The notes under the pieces were generated by a model. It did not search any database, was not told where the DNA came from, and worked only from the letters and a program-made list of their open reading frames with translations. Shown here piece after piece: positions 33,092-41,880 of a DNA stretch of 64,000 nt. Numbering within the stretch: the stretch's first letter is position 1; each line of letters opens with the position of its first letter. Location of the stretch: contig DATKYK010000036.1 in NCBI GenBank assembly GCA_035528575.1, forward strand, positions 62,001-126,000, in the 5' to 3' direction. Origin of the DNA: Dehalococcoidia bacterium (GTDB lineage: Bacteria > Chloroflexota > Dehalococcoidia > E44-bin15). The translations under genes were made by a program, and so were the position numbers.

Positions 33092-33742
33092 TTATAGCGT
33101 TATCTTGCCCGGTCTTGCCACTGCCTGGTGATCCTTGGCAGGCTGGATTTCCTCTAATACATAGAGTCTCCCCAGTTTATCCAGGCGCTCTATAATGAGC
33201 GCCCAGGCGCAGTCCTTATTCGGGTCGACCTCGCACTTGCCGTTTTGCGAACCGCCGCAGGGGCCGTTGAGCAGGCTTTTGGCACACCTGGAAATCGGGC
33301 AAATGCCCCCGGTCAGGCCCAGGACGCAGTCGCCGCAGGCGGCACACCTCTCTTCCAGGGTGCCCGCTTCCCTTTCCTGAGAACCCATGAAGACGGTATT
33401 CTGCGCTGGAAATACTGGAAGCTCGGGGTAGAGACTGGCTATAGTCTGCGGCCCTAGTCCGCAGGCCAGCGAGAGCACTGCCTCTACATCGCCATCTATC
33501 ATGTCCTTAAGCGCAACCGCGGTCAAGTGGGAATCGCATTGCTTCACCAGCGTGTTCACTTTGAAGGCGAACTCCTTATTTCGCAGCTTGCCGCCAAGAT
33601 CGAGCAATTGGCTCAAGGTCCCCGCCTCTCTTATGCCTCGCGGTGGCTGGGTGCAGCCATCACAACCAACGATCAGGATGTTTTTATAGGGGGAGACAAA
33701 ATCCAGGATCTCATCCAAAGGCTTCTGCGTCGTAACTATCAT
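33092..33742 (-). CDS. metV: MetV, iron-sulfur/zinc partner of methylene-tetrahydrofolate reductase
   Basis: 216 residues. N-terminal part (~1-110) resembles the MetV flavin-linked domain (NILIVGCDGCTQPPRGIREA), and the C-terminal part (~125-205) is the MTHFR C-terminal Cys-rich domain with CAACGDCVLGLTGGICPISR, then NGPCGG and CEVDPNKDCAW. In acetogens MetV forms a complex with MetF, in some with HdrABC-MvhD, for reduction of methylene-tetrahydrofolate. Here no metF gene is in the window; partners MvhD and HdrABC are. It overlaps the double-MvhD gene upstream by four bases (ATGA), suggesting a tight partnership with that protein. Confidence 0.88.
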   Translation of the reverse strand: MIVTTQKPLDEILDFVSPYKNILIVGCDGCTQPPRGIREAGTLSQLLDLGGKLRNKEFAFKVNTLVKQCDSHLTAVALKDMIDGDVEAVLSLACGLGPQTIASLYPELPVFPAQNTVFMGSQEREAGTLEERCAACGDCVLGLTGGICPISRCAKSLLNGPCGGSQNGKCEVDPNKDCAWALIIERLDKLGRLYVLEEIQPAKDHQAVARPGKITL

Positions 33743-34935
33743 GCTGACTCCCTTACATAAATATCGGCAATTTTTTCGCTGAACTGCGCTAGTTCCCTCT
33801 TAAACGCCTCCGGGTATCGTGGCGCTACGGTGCAGAAGTTGAGTTGCTCGCCACGGCCTATTTCACCCAGCCTTTTCTGGAGTGCCTCTACCGGACGCTG
33901 GGCTTTCCCACCCGCCTTCTCCAGCTTGCAGTCATCTTCGGCGCAGGCAGCCACTAAAACGCCATCGACGCCGGTATGGAAAGCCTCCACTATATGAGAG
34001 GTATCAACCCTGGCGGCACAGGGCAGGTAGATATAGCGCGTGTGCTTGTCGGGCTCGTCCTCAAGCTCAGGGAATACAGCCCACTGGCAGCAAAATACCA
34101 GAATCCTGGGCGGGGCCATTTCTGCTGCGAACTGGGAAATCAACATTGAAATGCGATCCTTCTCCCAATTCTCCAGGTCCAGGGCGAAGGCCGGGCACAT
34201 CGAGACGCACAGGCCGCAGCCGTGACAGGCGTCCATATCGATCTTAACGATCCCCGGGCTCACCAGCCTGGGCGCATCCCAGGGGCAGTAAAAGACACAA
34301 TTGCCGCAGCCGATGCACAGGTCTTCTTTCACCTGTACCTTCAGGCTATTCCGCTTCAGGGTTATCGCCTCTTTGCCGTAGCCGAGCTGCTCCAACAAGA
34401 TGTTGAGAGCGGCGATTCGACGTCCCTCGACGGGGCTTCCCCGCTGATATCGGCAGTAATCCTCATCGCAGGCGAGGACATGGATTTTCTTTATTCCCGT
34501 AGTTATAGCCTTGAGGAATACCTCTACGGTAATACGCCCCACGCAGGGCACGGATAGCGGGATGAACTTTGTCACCCCGAATTGCCTCTCGATCCCGGCA
34601 AGGTCGGGGGCGCTTCCTTTACACATAATCACCAGTGTGTCACTGTCATATTTCTGCTTTGCCCGATCCAGATACCCGGTCAGGGAATCTAAGTCATAAT
34701 AGATGATGTCGATGACCTTGGAAGGACATGCTGAATAGCAGAGGCCGCATACCTGGCACTTTTCTATTTCCAGGATGGCCTTGCCCGTTTCGGCATCCTT
34801 TTTTATTGCCTCATAAGGGCAAACGGAGTAGCAGATCGCGCACGTGCTACAAGATTCCTCCGTTACTTTGACGGCCACCATTTCTTCAGTGATTTGCTCG
34901 CTCAATTTACCTCCTCTCTCCTTATTATCGTTCAT
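33739..34935 (-). CDS. Double MvhD-ferredoxin electron-transfer protein
   Basis: 398 residues with two repeats of the module [2x 4Fe-4S ferredoxin + MvhD domain]. Ferredoxin 1: CSTCAICYSVCP and CQVCGLCYSACP (~29-70). MvhD-like 1 (~95-190): CKGSAPDLAG, PCVGRI, ACDEDYCRYQRG. Ferredoxin 2: CIGCGNCVFYCP and CHGCGLCVSMCP (~210-255). MvhD-like 2 (~280-370): FCCQWAVFPE, PCAARVDTSH, ACAEDDCKLEKG. MvhD normally joins hydrogenase and HdrA. This one carries up to four 4Fe-4S and perhaps two [2Fe-2S] centres and could be a hub. It overlaps metV by four bases. ATG 34935 overlaps the stop of a 22-codon micro-ORF; an alternative TTG at 34905 has a better ribosome site (GAGGAGGTAAA). Confidence 0.85.
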   Translation of the reverse strand: MNDNKERGGKLSEQITEEMVAVKVTEESCSTCAICYSVCPYEAIKKDAETGKAILEIEKCQVCGLCYSACPSKVIDIIYYDLDSLTGYLDRAKQKYDSDTLVIMCKGSAPDLAGIERQFGVTKFIPLSVPCVGRITVEVFLKAITTGIKKIHVLACDEDYCRYQRGSPVEGRRIAALNILLEQLGYGKEAITLKRNSLKVQVKEDLCIGCGNCVFYCPWDAPRLVSPGIVKIDMDACHGCGLCVSMCPAFALDLENWEKDRISMLISQFAAEMAPPRILVFCCQWAVFPELEDEPDKHTRYIYLPCAARVDTSHIVEAFHTGVDGVLVAACAEDDCKLEKAGGKAQRPVEALQKRLGEIGRGEQLNFCTVAPRYPEAFKRELAQFSEKIADIYVRESA

Positions 34936-35000
34936 TGGACACTCACTTTGGTACCGCTGGGCGGGCCAAGCCCGGTGATTTTGTCGATAAACTCACTCAT
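34932..35000 (-). CDS. 22-codon micro-ORF bridging protease and double-MvhD genes
   Basis: MSEFIDKITGLGPPSGTKVS followed by VQ and TGA. Its ATG (35000) overlaps the protease stop as ATGA, and its own stop overlaps the ATG of the double-MvhD gene as ATGA. GGAGGAG stands 6 bases before its ATG. The two tight overlaps and ribosome site suggest that it is translated, as a coupler or as a real small protein. No homologue is recognised. Confidence 0.5.
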   Translation of the reverse strand: MSEFIDKITGLGPPSGTKVSVQ

Positions 35001-35446
35001 AGATTCTCCTCCTCCATTATTCTCCGGGCAATAAGGGGTATTTTTTCCATAACCTCTTTGGTACACTCCTCGCCAAAGTTGGTATTATCCTTTATCTCGA
35101 CAGCGTAGATGATGACTGATTGGGGCATCTTGTACCCCAGTCCCTTCCCTAGTTTGAACGCACTGGCGATATCGAGGCCGTGAGATGTGGCGTGTTCCAG
35201 GGTCGGTTGCAAATCCTCCAGCTCCAGCTTATACAGTTCCCCAGGTTGGCCCCCTTCAGTCATAACCGAATCGATAATGATAAGCTTATCGTAACCGGCT
35301 ACATCATCGAGCAGCCCCAGGGCGCCGGAACAGGCCTCGATCACTTCCAGTTCAGGATTTCTTTCCTTGATCTGCTGGGCTATCTTGAGGCCGGCGCCAT
35401 CGTCGGTTACGATCGGGTTCCCGATTCCCAAAACGAGCGTCTTCAC
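34997..35446 (-). CDS. Hydrogenase maturation endopeptidase (HycI/HybD type)
   Basis: 149 residues from GTG 35446. It removes the C-terminal extension of the large subunit after nickel insertion. KTLVLGIGNPIVTDDGAG is the signature, with nickel-sensing acidic residues (Asp of TDDG, Asp of IIIDSV) and His in ATSHGLD. Target is MvhA (45798), which has a 27-residue extension after its last metal-ligand motif. A longer frame to 35530 exists but overlaps the nfu gene and has no family similarity, so GTG 35446 is favoured. Confidence 0.88.
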   Translation of the reverse strand: MKTLVLGIGNPIVTDDGAGLKIAQQIKERNPELEVIEACSGALGLLDDVAGYDKLIIIDSVMTEGGQPGELYKLELEDLQPTLEHATSHGLDIASAFKLGKGLGYKMPQSVIIYAVEIKDNTNFGEECTKEVMEKIPLIARRIMEEENL

Positions 35447-35519
35447 CTTTAATTTTGCCCTTCTTATATTGCCAATTCCCTGGGCCCAATGCACTAGAAG
35501 CGGACTGCGAAGGATATAA

Positions 35520-35738
35520 TCAGACGGCAATCACTTCTTTGATCTCGGGTATCTGCTCTTTGAGCACGCGCTCAATCCCCTGATGCAACGTCTGGGTTGC
35601 CATCGGGCAGCCGCTGCAGGCGCCTGTCAGCTTCAGCGTGACCGTACCATCGGTCACATCCACCAGCTCGACATCGCCGCCATCTGCCTGTAATGACGGC
35701 CTTATCTCAGTTAGAGCTGCTTCTACCTTCTCCCGCAT
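35520..35738 (-). CDS. NifU-like (Nfu) iron-sulfur cluster scaffold
   Basis: 72 residues: MREKVEAALTEIRPSLQADG, GGDVELVDV and CSGCPMATQTL, the whole C-terminal NifU domain. Assembles or delivers 4Fe-4S clusters through CxxC. Start ATG 35738 follows AAGGAGG. Its place inside a cluster with some 20 or more predicted clusters per complex makes a role in loading these proteins likely. The gap of 86 bases before it holds no other gene. Confidence 0.93.
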   Translation of the reverse strand: MREKVEAALTEIRPSLQADGGDVELVDVTDGTVTLKLTGACSGCPMATQTLHQGIERVLKEQIPEIKEVIAV

Positions 35739-35824
35739 GGTATACCTCCTTATATTGCTGTATATATATTGGCGACGCTTTTCATCTTGTTTCCTCATCA
35801 GGATTCTAAGGACGTTAATCCGAT

Positions 35825-36658
35825 TTAAAATTGCTCGATTAGCTCTGAGATCTGCTCCATAGAGAAGACGGGGCCATCCTGGCAGATATACTTCTCACCC
35901 ACATTACATCGTGCACACTTGCCCAAACCGCACTTCATCTTGCCCTCTAGCGTGGTTATGATTTGGTTATCGGCGAAGCCCAGCTTCCTTAGCTCAATAA
36001 GGGTGAAGTGGATCATGATAGGCGGGCCGCAGGTAATGGCAATGGCATTCTCCGGTGAGAGCTTGAGTTCACTCACCACTGCGGGAATCAGGGCTACTCT
36101 ACCGGTCCATTTATCGTCACCGGCATCGACGGTGAGCTCCAGCTTTGTCCCGGGTGCCGTTGCCCAGGCATCGAACTCAGGTGCGAAGACCAGGTCCTGA
36201 GGGCTGCGCGCTCCATTGATGATGACCAGGTCTCCATAGTTATCTCTATTGTCGAGAATGGTGGTGATTATCGGACGCAATGGCGCAAAGCCGATGCCGC
36301 CGCCGATAATGAATATGATTTTCCCCTTATAGTCATCAAGCGGGAAGTGGTTGCCAAAGGGTCCCCGCACCCCCACGATCGCCCCCGGCTCAAGCTGGTG
36401 AAGGGAAGCGGTAACGGTGCCAACCTGCCTTATGGCAACCTCCAGGCCGTCTTTGCGGTGCGATACTGAGGTTAGGCCAAAGGGCGCCTCGCCCACTCCG
36501 AAGGCGGAGACGAAGATGAACTGCCCCGGCTTATAGTCGAAACTGTCTCTGATATCGGGGTCATTCAGCTCTAGCTTAAATAGCTTAACATCAGGTGTGA
36601 GGTTAATCACATCTTGTATTGTAGCTAAATAGGGCAGAAGCGGATTCTCAGGCTTCAC
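35825..36658 (-). CDS. NAD(P)H/FAD oxidoreductase subunit (HydG/FlxA-like)
   Basis: 277 residues of the ferredoxin-NADP reductase superfamily: FAD domain (~5-105; KPGQFIFVSAFGVGEAPFGL), NAD(P) domain (~105-230; FIIGGGIGFAPLRPII), and C-terminal [2Fe-2S] motif CGLGKCARCNVGEKYICQDG. Equivalent to the gamma subunit of sulfhydrogenases, FlxA of Flx-Hdr systems, and dihydroorotate dehydrogenase electron-transfer subunits. It exchanges electrons between NAD(P)H and the iron-sulfur subunit. GTG 36658 overlaps the 3' end of the HydB-like gene, its probable partner, by 11 bases. Confidence 0.88.
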   Translation of the reverse strand: MKPENPLLPYLATIQDVINLTPDVKLFKLELNDPDIRDSFDYKPGQFIFVSAFGVGEAPFGLTSVSHRKDGLEVAIRQVGTVTASLHQLEPGAIVGVRGPFGNHFPLDDYKGKIIFIIGGGIGFAPLRPIITTILDNRDNYGDLVIINGARSPQDLVFAPEFDAWATAPGTKLELTVDAGDDKWTGRVALIPAVVSELKLSPENAIAITCGPPIMIHFTLIELRKLGFADNQIITTLEGKMKCGLGKCARCNVGEKYICQDGPVFSMEQISELIEQF

Positions 36659-37646
36659 TTTTTACTCCAAGCTGCTGAACATCCTGTATTATCTCACGAA
36701 TATCGATGTTTACCGGGCAGGCCCTGACACATCGGCCACAGCCGACGCAGCCCAAGGCTCCAAACTGCTCGGGAAAGTAAAATAGCTTGTGGGCGAACCT
36801 CTGCCTGAGTCGAAACCCCTTGGTGGAGCGGGGGTCATAGCCGCCAGCAATGCGGGTGAACCCCGGGGACTGGCAGCTCTCCCAGCTACGCACCCGCTCG
36901 ATCCTGGCTTTATCGGTGTAGTCCCGAACATCGAAGCAGTAGCATGTGGGGCAGACATAGGCGCAGATATTGCAATGGATGCATCTATCGGCCAGCCGGT
37001 CCCAGAAGGGGTCGTCGAAGGCTCGTCTCATCTTCTCCGAAATACCCTCGCTGGGGACTTCTGAGGGGGCCGGAGCCGGGGGAGGTGATACATCCGTCGT
37101 GGTTATCAGTTTGTCAGGCAACAGGGCTTTACCCTTATCCGTAAGCACCTGAACGATATAGCCGTCCGCTACCTCGGTGAGCAGGATATCCAAATTAGCT
37201 GGGTCGTGGGGACCGCTGCCCATGCTGGTGCAGAAGCACTCGGGGCAAGCGGTGAGGCAGGCTAGACCGATGAGGGTAGTTTTATCACGGTGTTGCCGGT
37301 ACAATGCATCCGCCGGCTCCTCTAGGAAGGGGTAATCGTTCATGGCCATACCCCGGGCATCGCAGGGGCGAACGCCAAATATCGCTGTTTCTCTCTCTAT
37401 AGCTGCTGGTATTAATTCTACCTGCCCGTTCTTCCTGTTAATATAGAACAGGGTTTCAGAAGGAGGGAAGAACCACTCTTTGGGAGATAAGGTGGTATTG
37501 TCGAAGTCGAAGACGATATCCTCTACCCGGTCGATCTTGCGGGAAAGGAGCAAATCATCCACCTTGATAGGCGCTACTAGATTGCGTTCGTCCATCAATT
37601 GACCCAACCAGGTGAGCAGGTCTTTCTTAGATATAAATTGTGTCAC
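36648..37646 (-). CDS. 4Fe-4S dicluster subunit (HydB/AsrA/FlxB-like)
   Basis: About 332 residues from GTG 37646. The N-terminal region (~1-190) is of the HydB/anaerobic sulfite reductase A type, with EDIVFDFDNTTLSPKEWFFP and GVRPCDARGMAM. C-terminal ferredoxin: CNICAYVCPTCYCFDVRDYT and CVGCGRCVRACPVNIDIREI. It links the NAD(P)H-flavin subunit to the rest. A longer frame to 37802 overlaps the HoxU-like gene and encodes low-complexity sequence, so it is rejected; GTG 37646 has GAGGACGGG upstream. Confidence 0.85.
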   Translation of the reverse strand: MTQFISKKDLLTWLGQLMDERNLVAPIKVDDLLLSRKIDRVEDIVFDFDNTTLSPKEWFFPPSETLFYINRKNGQVELIPAAIERETAIFGVRPCDARGMAMNDYPFLEEPADALYRQHRDKTTLIGLACLTACPECFCTSMGSGPHDPANLDILLTEVADGYIVQVLTDKGKALLPDKLITTTDVSPPPAPAPSEVPSEGISEKMRRAFDDPFWDRLADRCIHCNICAYVCPTCYCFDVRDYTDKARIERVRSWESCQSPGFTRIAGGYDPRSTKGFRLRQRFAHKLFYFPEQFGALGCVGCGRCVRACPVNIDIREIIQDVQQLGVKSEA

Positions 37647-37662
37647 TTCCCCGTCCTCTAAT

Positions 37663-38235
37663 CTATGTCGGCAATACCAGTTTGCCTTCTTCGAATCTGA
37701 TGGCTCGGGTAGGGCAAATATAGGCACAGGCCTGACACTTGATACACTCCTCGGAGGGAACATAGAAGGGGGTGGCAACCCTCCTTTTAGTCCCCCGACC
37801 AACGAAGCTTATTATGCTCTTCTCCGATATTTCCTGGCAGGCCCGTACACACAGGCCGCAGAGGATGCAATTTTTATCTTCGAGTGCGAACCTGGTTTGG
37901 GCGACTCCCATTTCACTGGCTAAACTCTGTATCCTCTCGGAATCGGGACAGCTGGCGAGAAGCAGCTCCATTATCCCTTTGCGTAGCTTCCTGACACTCT
38001 CGGAGTCGGTCTTTACCTCCAGTCCCTCCTCCACGGGGAAGAGACACGAGGCCACAAGTCTGACTCGCCCCCTTTGATTTACCTCCACGGTGCACAGACG
38101 GCAGGCCCCGTAAGGGGAAATGGCCTCGTGGTAGCAGAGGGCGGGTATCTCGATACCGACGCGGCTTGCCGCCTCCAGTATGGTTTCCCCTTCTCTTGCC
38201 CCTATTTCTCTGCCGTCGATAGTTAAGGTTACCAT
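37663..38235 (-). CDS. HoxU/NuoG-N-like 2Fe-2S/4Fe-4S subunit
   Basis: 190 residues. [2Fe-2S] plant-type ferredoxin domain (~1-75; CYHEAISPYGACRLCTVE, then ASCLFPVEEG), a NuoG-type helical segment without the usual His-Cys3 cluster (LLLASCPDSE keeps one Cys), and two 4Fe-4S sites, CILCGLCVRAC and CIKCQACAYICP. It matches the N-terminus of NuoG and HoxU of soluble NAD hydrogenases and would connect NuoF to the hydrogenase/Hdr part. Four bases after the NuoF-like gene; 16 bases before the HydB-like start. Confidence 0.9.
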   Translation of the reverse strand: MVTLTIDGREIGAREGETILEAASRVGIEIPALCYHEAISPYGACRLCTVEVNQRGRVRLVASCLFPVEEGLEVKTDSESVRKLRKGIMELLLASCPDSERIQSLASEMGVAQTRFALEDKNCILCGLCVRACQEISEKSIISFVGRGTKRRVATPFYVPSEECIKCQACAYICPTRAIRFEEGKLVLPT

Positions 38236-38238
38236 GAT

Positions 38239-40116
38239 TTACCGCTTTGCCACTGCCCCGAGCTTGCAGACATCGTAGCATGCTCCACATTTAATGCACT
38301 TGCTCTGATCCAGGATTACCGGCTGCTTTTTCGCTACCAGGGTTATCGCTTGCTCTGGACAGGCCTTTACACACAGAGCACATCCAGGACACTTCTCCTC
38401 GATAATGGAATACTGGATCAGCTCCTGGCAAACGGCAGCAGGACATCTCTTTTCCTTGATGTGTGCCTCATATTCATCTCTGAAGTGACGAAGAGTGGTC
38501 AGGACAGGGTTGGCCGCTGTTGTTCCTAAAGTGCAAAGAGAACCATCACGGAGGACACCGGCTAGATCCTCCAGTATCTCGATATCCCCTTCCTTTCCCT
38601 TTCCCTGAGTGATGCCGGTTAGTATCTGTCCCATTCGCTTTATCCCTTCTCGACAGGGTACACACTTGCCACAGGATTCCTCTTCAAGGAAGGTTAGGAA
38701 ATACCTGGCTATATCTACCATACAGGTGTCCTCATCCATTACTATCATCCCGCCGGAACCCATCATCGACCCGGCTTTGGTCAGCGCATCGAAATCTACC
38801 GGTAGATGGAGAAGCCCCTCAGGGATGCAGCCCCCCGAAGGTCCCCCGGTTTGCACTGCCTTGAATTTCTTCCCCCCGGGGATTCCTCCACCGATATCGT
38901 AGATTATTTCCCTCAAGGTTGTTCCCATGGGGACCTCTATCAAGCCGGTGTTATTTACCTTTCCTACCAGTGAGAATATCATGGTGCCTTTGGTCCCCTC
39001 CGTTCCCATTTGGGAGTACCAATCGGCACCCTTATTTATTATCAGGGGAACGCTGGCCCAGGTCTTGACATTATTGAGATTGCTTGGCCTATCCCATAAG
39101 CCCTTATCCACGGTATGAATGTACTTTGCTCTTGGCTCTCCTATCTTACCCTCGAGTGAAGCCATTAGCGCCGTCGATTCCCCGCAGACAAAGGCCCCCC
39201 CGCCCCTATTTATGCTTACGCTGAAATCGAAGCCGGACCCGAGGATGTTTTCACCCAGCAATCCATACTCTGCTGCCTGCTCGATCGCTCTTTCGATATG
39301 TCTTACTGCCAGGGGATATTCATTGCGGACATAGATGTAGCCTTCATGGGAGCCTATGGCATAGGCACCGATGATCATCCCCTCCAGAACACTGTGGGGA
39401 TTTCCTTCAAGGAGGCTCCTGTCCTGATAAGCACCGGGGTCTCCCTCATCGGCATTGCAGATGACGTATTTGATAGCACCTCTGGCGTGGCGGCAGGATT
39501 CCCACTTTCTGTAGGTGGGGAACCCTGCACCCCCCCGCCCCCGCAGGCCCGACTGTTTTACCTCCTCGATAATCTCCTCCGGGGACATCTGGAAAAGGGC
39601 CTTAGCCAGAGCGGAATAACCGCCGATAGCGATGTAATCATCGATTTCGGTGGGGTCGATCTCTCCATTGGCTCCGAGAAGGATCCGCGTTTGTTTCTTA
39701 TAGAAGGGCACATCATCTTCATATACTATCTTCTTACCTGTTGCCGGGTCAGTATAAAGCAACCTCTCCACTATGTTATCATTGACCAGGCTTTCGGAAA
39801 CGATCTCCGGGATATCTTCTTTGGTTATTTGCTGATAGAAAATCTTTTTTGGTCGCAGGACCACCAGTGGCCCCCTTTCGCAAAAACCGTGGCAGCCGGT
39901 CGCCTTTACCTCTACCTTATCCCCCAAACCCTGCTGCTTGATCTCTTCCCTAAAAGCATCCACCACCTCTTCGGCACCGGCAGCACGACAGCCTGTCCCG
40001 GCGCATAGCACTACGCAGGGTTTATCGGGGTCCCTCTTGGCAACTATTGACTGCCCCAGAGCTTCCAGTTCGAGGGGACTGTTTATCCTTTTTCCCAGCA
40101 CTTTTTCTGGCACCAT
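38239..40116 (-). CDS. NuoF-like NADH/FMN subunit of the hydrogenase complex
   Basis: 625 residues. Thioredoxin-fold [2Fe-2S] domain (~20-120; [12 protein letters not shown] and GCHGFC, four Cys, complete), NADH/FMN domain ([32 protein letters not shown]), SLBB, 4Fe-4[13 protein letters not shown], and C-terminal ferredoxin [12 protein letters not shown] and [11 protein letters not shown]. It binds NAD(H) and FMN and is the diaphorase of HndC/HoxF type. A second such protein is at 11258 with the formate dehydrogenase; in that one the first ferredoxin motif has lost Cys. One-base overlap with the NuoE-like gene. Confidence 0.93.
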   Translation of the reverse strand: MVPEKVLGKRINSPLELEALGQSIVAKRDPDKPCVVLCAGTGCRAAGAEEVVDAFREEIKQQGLGDKVEVKATGCHGFCERGPLVVLRPKKIFYQQITKEDIPEIVSESLVNDNIVERLLYTDPATGKKIVYEDDVPFYKKQTRILLGANGEIDPTEIDDYIAIGGYSALAKALFQMSPEEIIEEVKQSGLRGRGGAGFPTYRKWESCRHARGAIKYVICNADEGDPGAYQDRSLLEGNPHSVLEGMIIGAYAIGSHEGYIYVRNEYPLAVRHIERAIEQAAEYGLLGENILGSGFDFSVSINRGGGAFVCGESTALMASLEGKIGEPRAKYIHTVDKGLWDRPSNLNNVKTWASVPLIINKGADWYSQMGTEGTKGTMIFSLVGKVNNTGLIEVPMGTTLREIIYDIGGGIPGGKKFKAVQTGGPSGGCIPEGLLHLPVDFDALTKAGSMMGSGGMIVMDEDTCMVDIARYFLTFLEEESCGKCVPCREGIKRMGQILTGITQGKGKEGDIEILEDLAGVLRDGSLCTLGTTAANPVLTTLRHFRDEYEAHIKEKRCPAAVCQELIQYSIIEEKCPGCALCVKACPEQAITLVAKKQPVILDQSKCIKCGACYDVCKLGAVAKR

Positions 40117-40592
40117 TAGCCCTCGTTAGCCTCTGATTGATACCTTTTCAATATTTTATCGAGCTTGGCAGAGTCCACCTTGCTCTCATATTTGCTATCG
40201 ATAACCACAACCGGACCTAAAGCGCAACACCCCAAACAATTCACCGCTTCCAGCGTGAAGCTGAAGTCCGGCGAAGTCTCACCAGGCTTTATGCCTAAAT
40301 CTCTCTCCAGTTTTTGTGCCAGCCTCTCCCCACCCCTTACGTGGCAAGCAGTGCCCAGGCAGACCATGATTATATGACGTCCTCTAGGCTCCAGACTGAA
40401 AGCCTTAAAAAAGGTGGCCACGCTGAATACCTGGCTAAGGGGGAGCTCTAAGGCCTGGCTGACCTTAATCAGCGCTTCCTGAGGCAGATAGTTGCATTCG
40501 GCCTGGATATCCTGCAATAGAGAGATCAGCAAACCCTGCCTGCCTTTGTAGGGCTCTATTATGGAGTCGATTTTACCCAGATCGATGTTCAT
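40116..40592 (-). CDS. NuoE-like [2Fe-2S] subunit of the hydrogenase complex
   Basis: 158 residues. Helical N-terminus ([30 protein letters not shown]) followed by [2Fe-2S] motifs [12 protein letters not shown] and CLGCCALGP. Accepts electrons from the FMN of its NuoF partner encoded next to it. Overlaps the preceding 4Fe-4S dicluster gene by four bases. Its paralogue is at 10704. Confidence 0.92.
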   Translation of the reverse strand: MNIDLGKIDSIIEPYKGRQGLLISLLQDIQAECNYLPQEALIKVSQALELPLSQVFSVATFFKAFSLEPRGRHIIMVCLGTACHVRGGERLAQKLERDLGIKPGETSPDFSFTLEAVNCLGCCALGPVVVIDSKYESKVDSAKLDKILKRYQSEANEG

Positions 40593-41455
40593 CCTAGCCC
40601 AGGAAAAGCCTCTTCTTTCTTATAGGTTGCGAAGGGAGCTGGGGTTTCGGCGTCCATTCCCGCATGGAAATTGAAAAGCTCCCTCACCTCTTTCTCCAGC
40701 TTGCGGTTGAGCAGGCTGAGCGGGATATTTACCGGGCAAACCCGCTCGCATTCATTGCAGGCGATGCAGCGCCCGGCCAGATGAAAAGCGCGTATGGTAT
40801 TCCATACCTCGTTTTCCTCCGGGGCTATCCTGATGCCTACCCACAAGGGGTCCAGTCGCTCAACGAAACACTCGGGGCAATAGCAACCGGGGCAAACTTG
40901 ACGGCAGGCGTAGCAGCGTATACATCGGCTGAATTGCTCTTCCCAGAACGCTCGTCTCTCCTTCGCTGATTGGCCTTCCATCCCAGAAACATCGGCATAG
41001 GCCTCCGCTACATCCGGCTCCGACGCCGGCGGTTCTCCCACCAGAAAGTCATAGATTACCGGTGTATGCTGTTGGCAGACCTGGCAGGCGGTCTGCAGTT
41101 CTTCACTGGTCTTATCCCGATCAGTCTTCACTATTCCGGGACATGCTACCCCGATGATAAACAGCTTATCCCGCTGAATCTGGCTCTCATTGAGAAGCAG
41201 ATTGATAGCCCGGGAATCGCAGGGCTTGACCACGATGGCAGTAGCTTTATCTTTGCGGTTGAGCAGGTACTTGGCTAGATTATGGGTGCAGGTCTGGTCG
41301 AAGATAAGCCGATCGACCTCTTCTGGCCTATAGGCGAACAGTGGACGTGCGCCGACTCCGTCAGTAGCACGCTCGTAGCCGATGATGCAATCTACAGTTT
41401 CTCTCTCAAGGAGCTCTTTAGCTTTGTTACGGATCTGTTCGCTTAAGTCCATCAC
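40589..41455 (-). CDS. 4Fe-4S dicluster protein (FlxC-like) between MvhD and NuoE genes
   Basis: 288 residues. N-terminal domain (~1-130: DCIIGYERATDGVGARPLFA, VKPCDSRAINLLL, CPGIVKTD) is like the FrhB/FdhB-related proteins of HdrABC-FlxABCD loci. Then CQVCQQHTP, and two 4Fe-4S sites CIRCYACRQVCPGCYCPECF and CIACNECERVCPVN. Similar in layout to the HydB-like subunit at 36648, so the two are distant paralogues. Probably joins the Hdr and NADH modules. Both flanking overlaps are four bases. Confidence 0.78.
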   Translation of the reverse strand: MMDLSEQIRNKAKELLERETVDCIIGYERATDGVGARPLFAYRPEEVDRLIFDQTCTHNLAKYLLNRKDKATAIVVKPCDSRAINLLLNESQIQRDKLFIIGVACPGIVKTDRDKTSEELQTACQVCQQHTPVIYDFLVGEPPASEPDVAEAYADVSGMEGQSAKERRAFWEEQFSRCIRCYACRQVCPGCYCPECFVERLDPLWVGIRIAPEENEVWNTIRAFHLAGRCIACNECERVCPVNIPLSLLNRKLEKEVRELFNFHAGMDAETPAPFATYKKEEAFPGLG

Positions 41456-41880
41456 CCGGTTCCTTTAACCAAGGTCATTTCCCTTGGTCCCAGCTTATGG
41501 AGTTCATCGGTAAATGAGGAAACCACCTGGGCCCATTTCTTCCCCTCGGAGGCAGACACCCACTCCACTCGATACCTTTCCTTTTCAATGCCTATGTACT
41601 CCAGGAAAGTGCGAAGCAGAGCAAGGCGGCGGCGAGCATAGTAGTTACCTTCAGTGTAGTGGCAGTCGCCGGGATGGCAGCCAGCGATCAGGACACCATC
41701 GGCCCCCTGCTGGAAGCTTTTAACCACTAGCAGGGGATCGACCCTCCCCGAGCAGGGCACGCGGATAATGCGGATATTCGGGGGGTAGCAGATGCGGCTG
41801 GTGCCAGCCAGGTCGGCACCGGCGTAGCTGCACCAGTTACACAGGAAACCGACTATCTTGGGTTGATATTCTATTGCCAT
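41452..41880 (-). CDS. mvhD: MvhD, hydrogenase/Hdr linking iron-sulfur subunit
   Basis: 142 residues. FLCNWCSYAGADLAG, PCSGRVDP and GCHPGDCHY are the classic MvhD motifs binding one [2Fe-2S] cluster. It carries electrons from the hydrogenase MvhAG to HdrA. The gene overlaps hdrA by 10 bases, so the two are translated together. Length is normal (~140). The double-MvhD protein at 33739 is a separate relative. Confidence 0.94.
   Translation of the reverse strand: MAIEYQPKIVGFLCNWCSYAGADLAGTSRICYPPNIRIIRVPCSGRVDPLLVVKSFQQGADGVLIAGCHPGDCHYTEGNYYARRRLALLRTFLEYIGIEKERYRVEWVSASEGKKWAQVVSSFTDELHKLGPREMTLVKGTG

Noticed and set aside
37647-37802. N-terminal extension of the HydB-like subunit
   Set aside because: It overlaps the coding 3' end of the HoxU-like gene, and the sequence (VGGLKGGLPPPS) is unlike the family.
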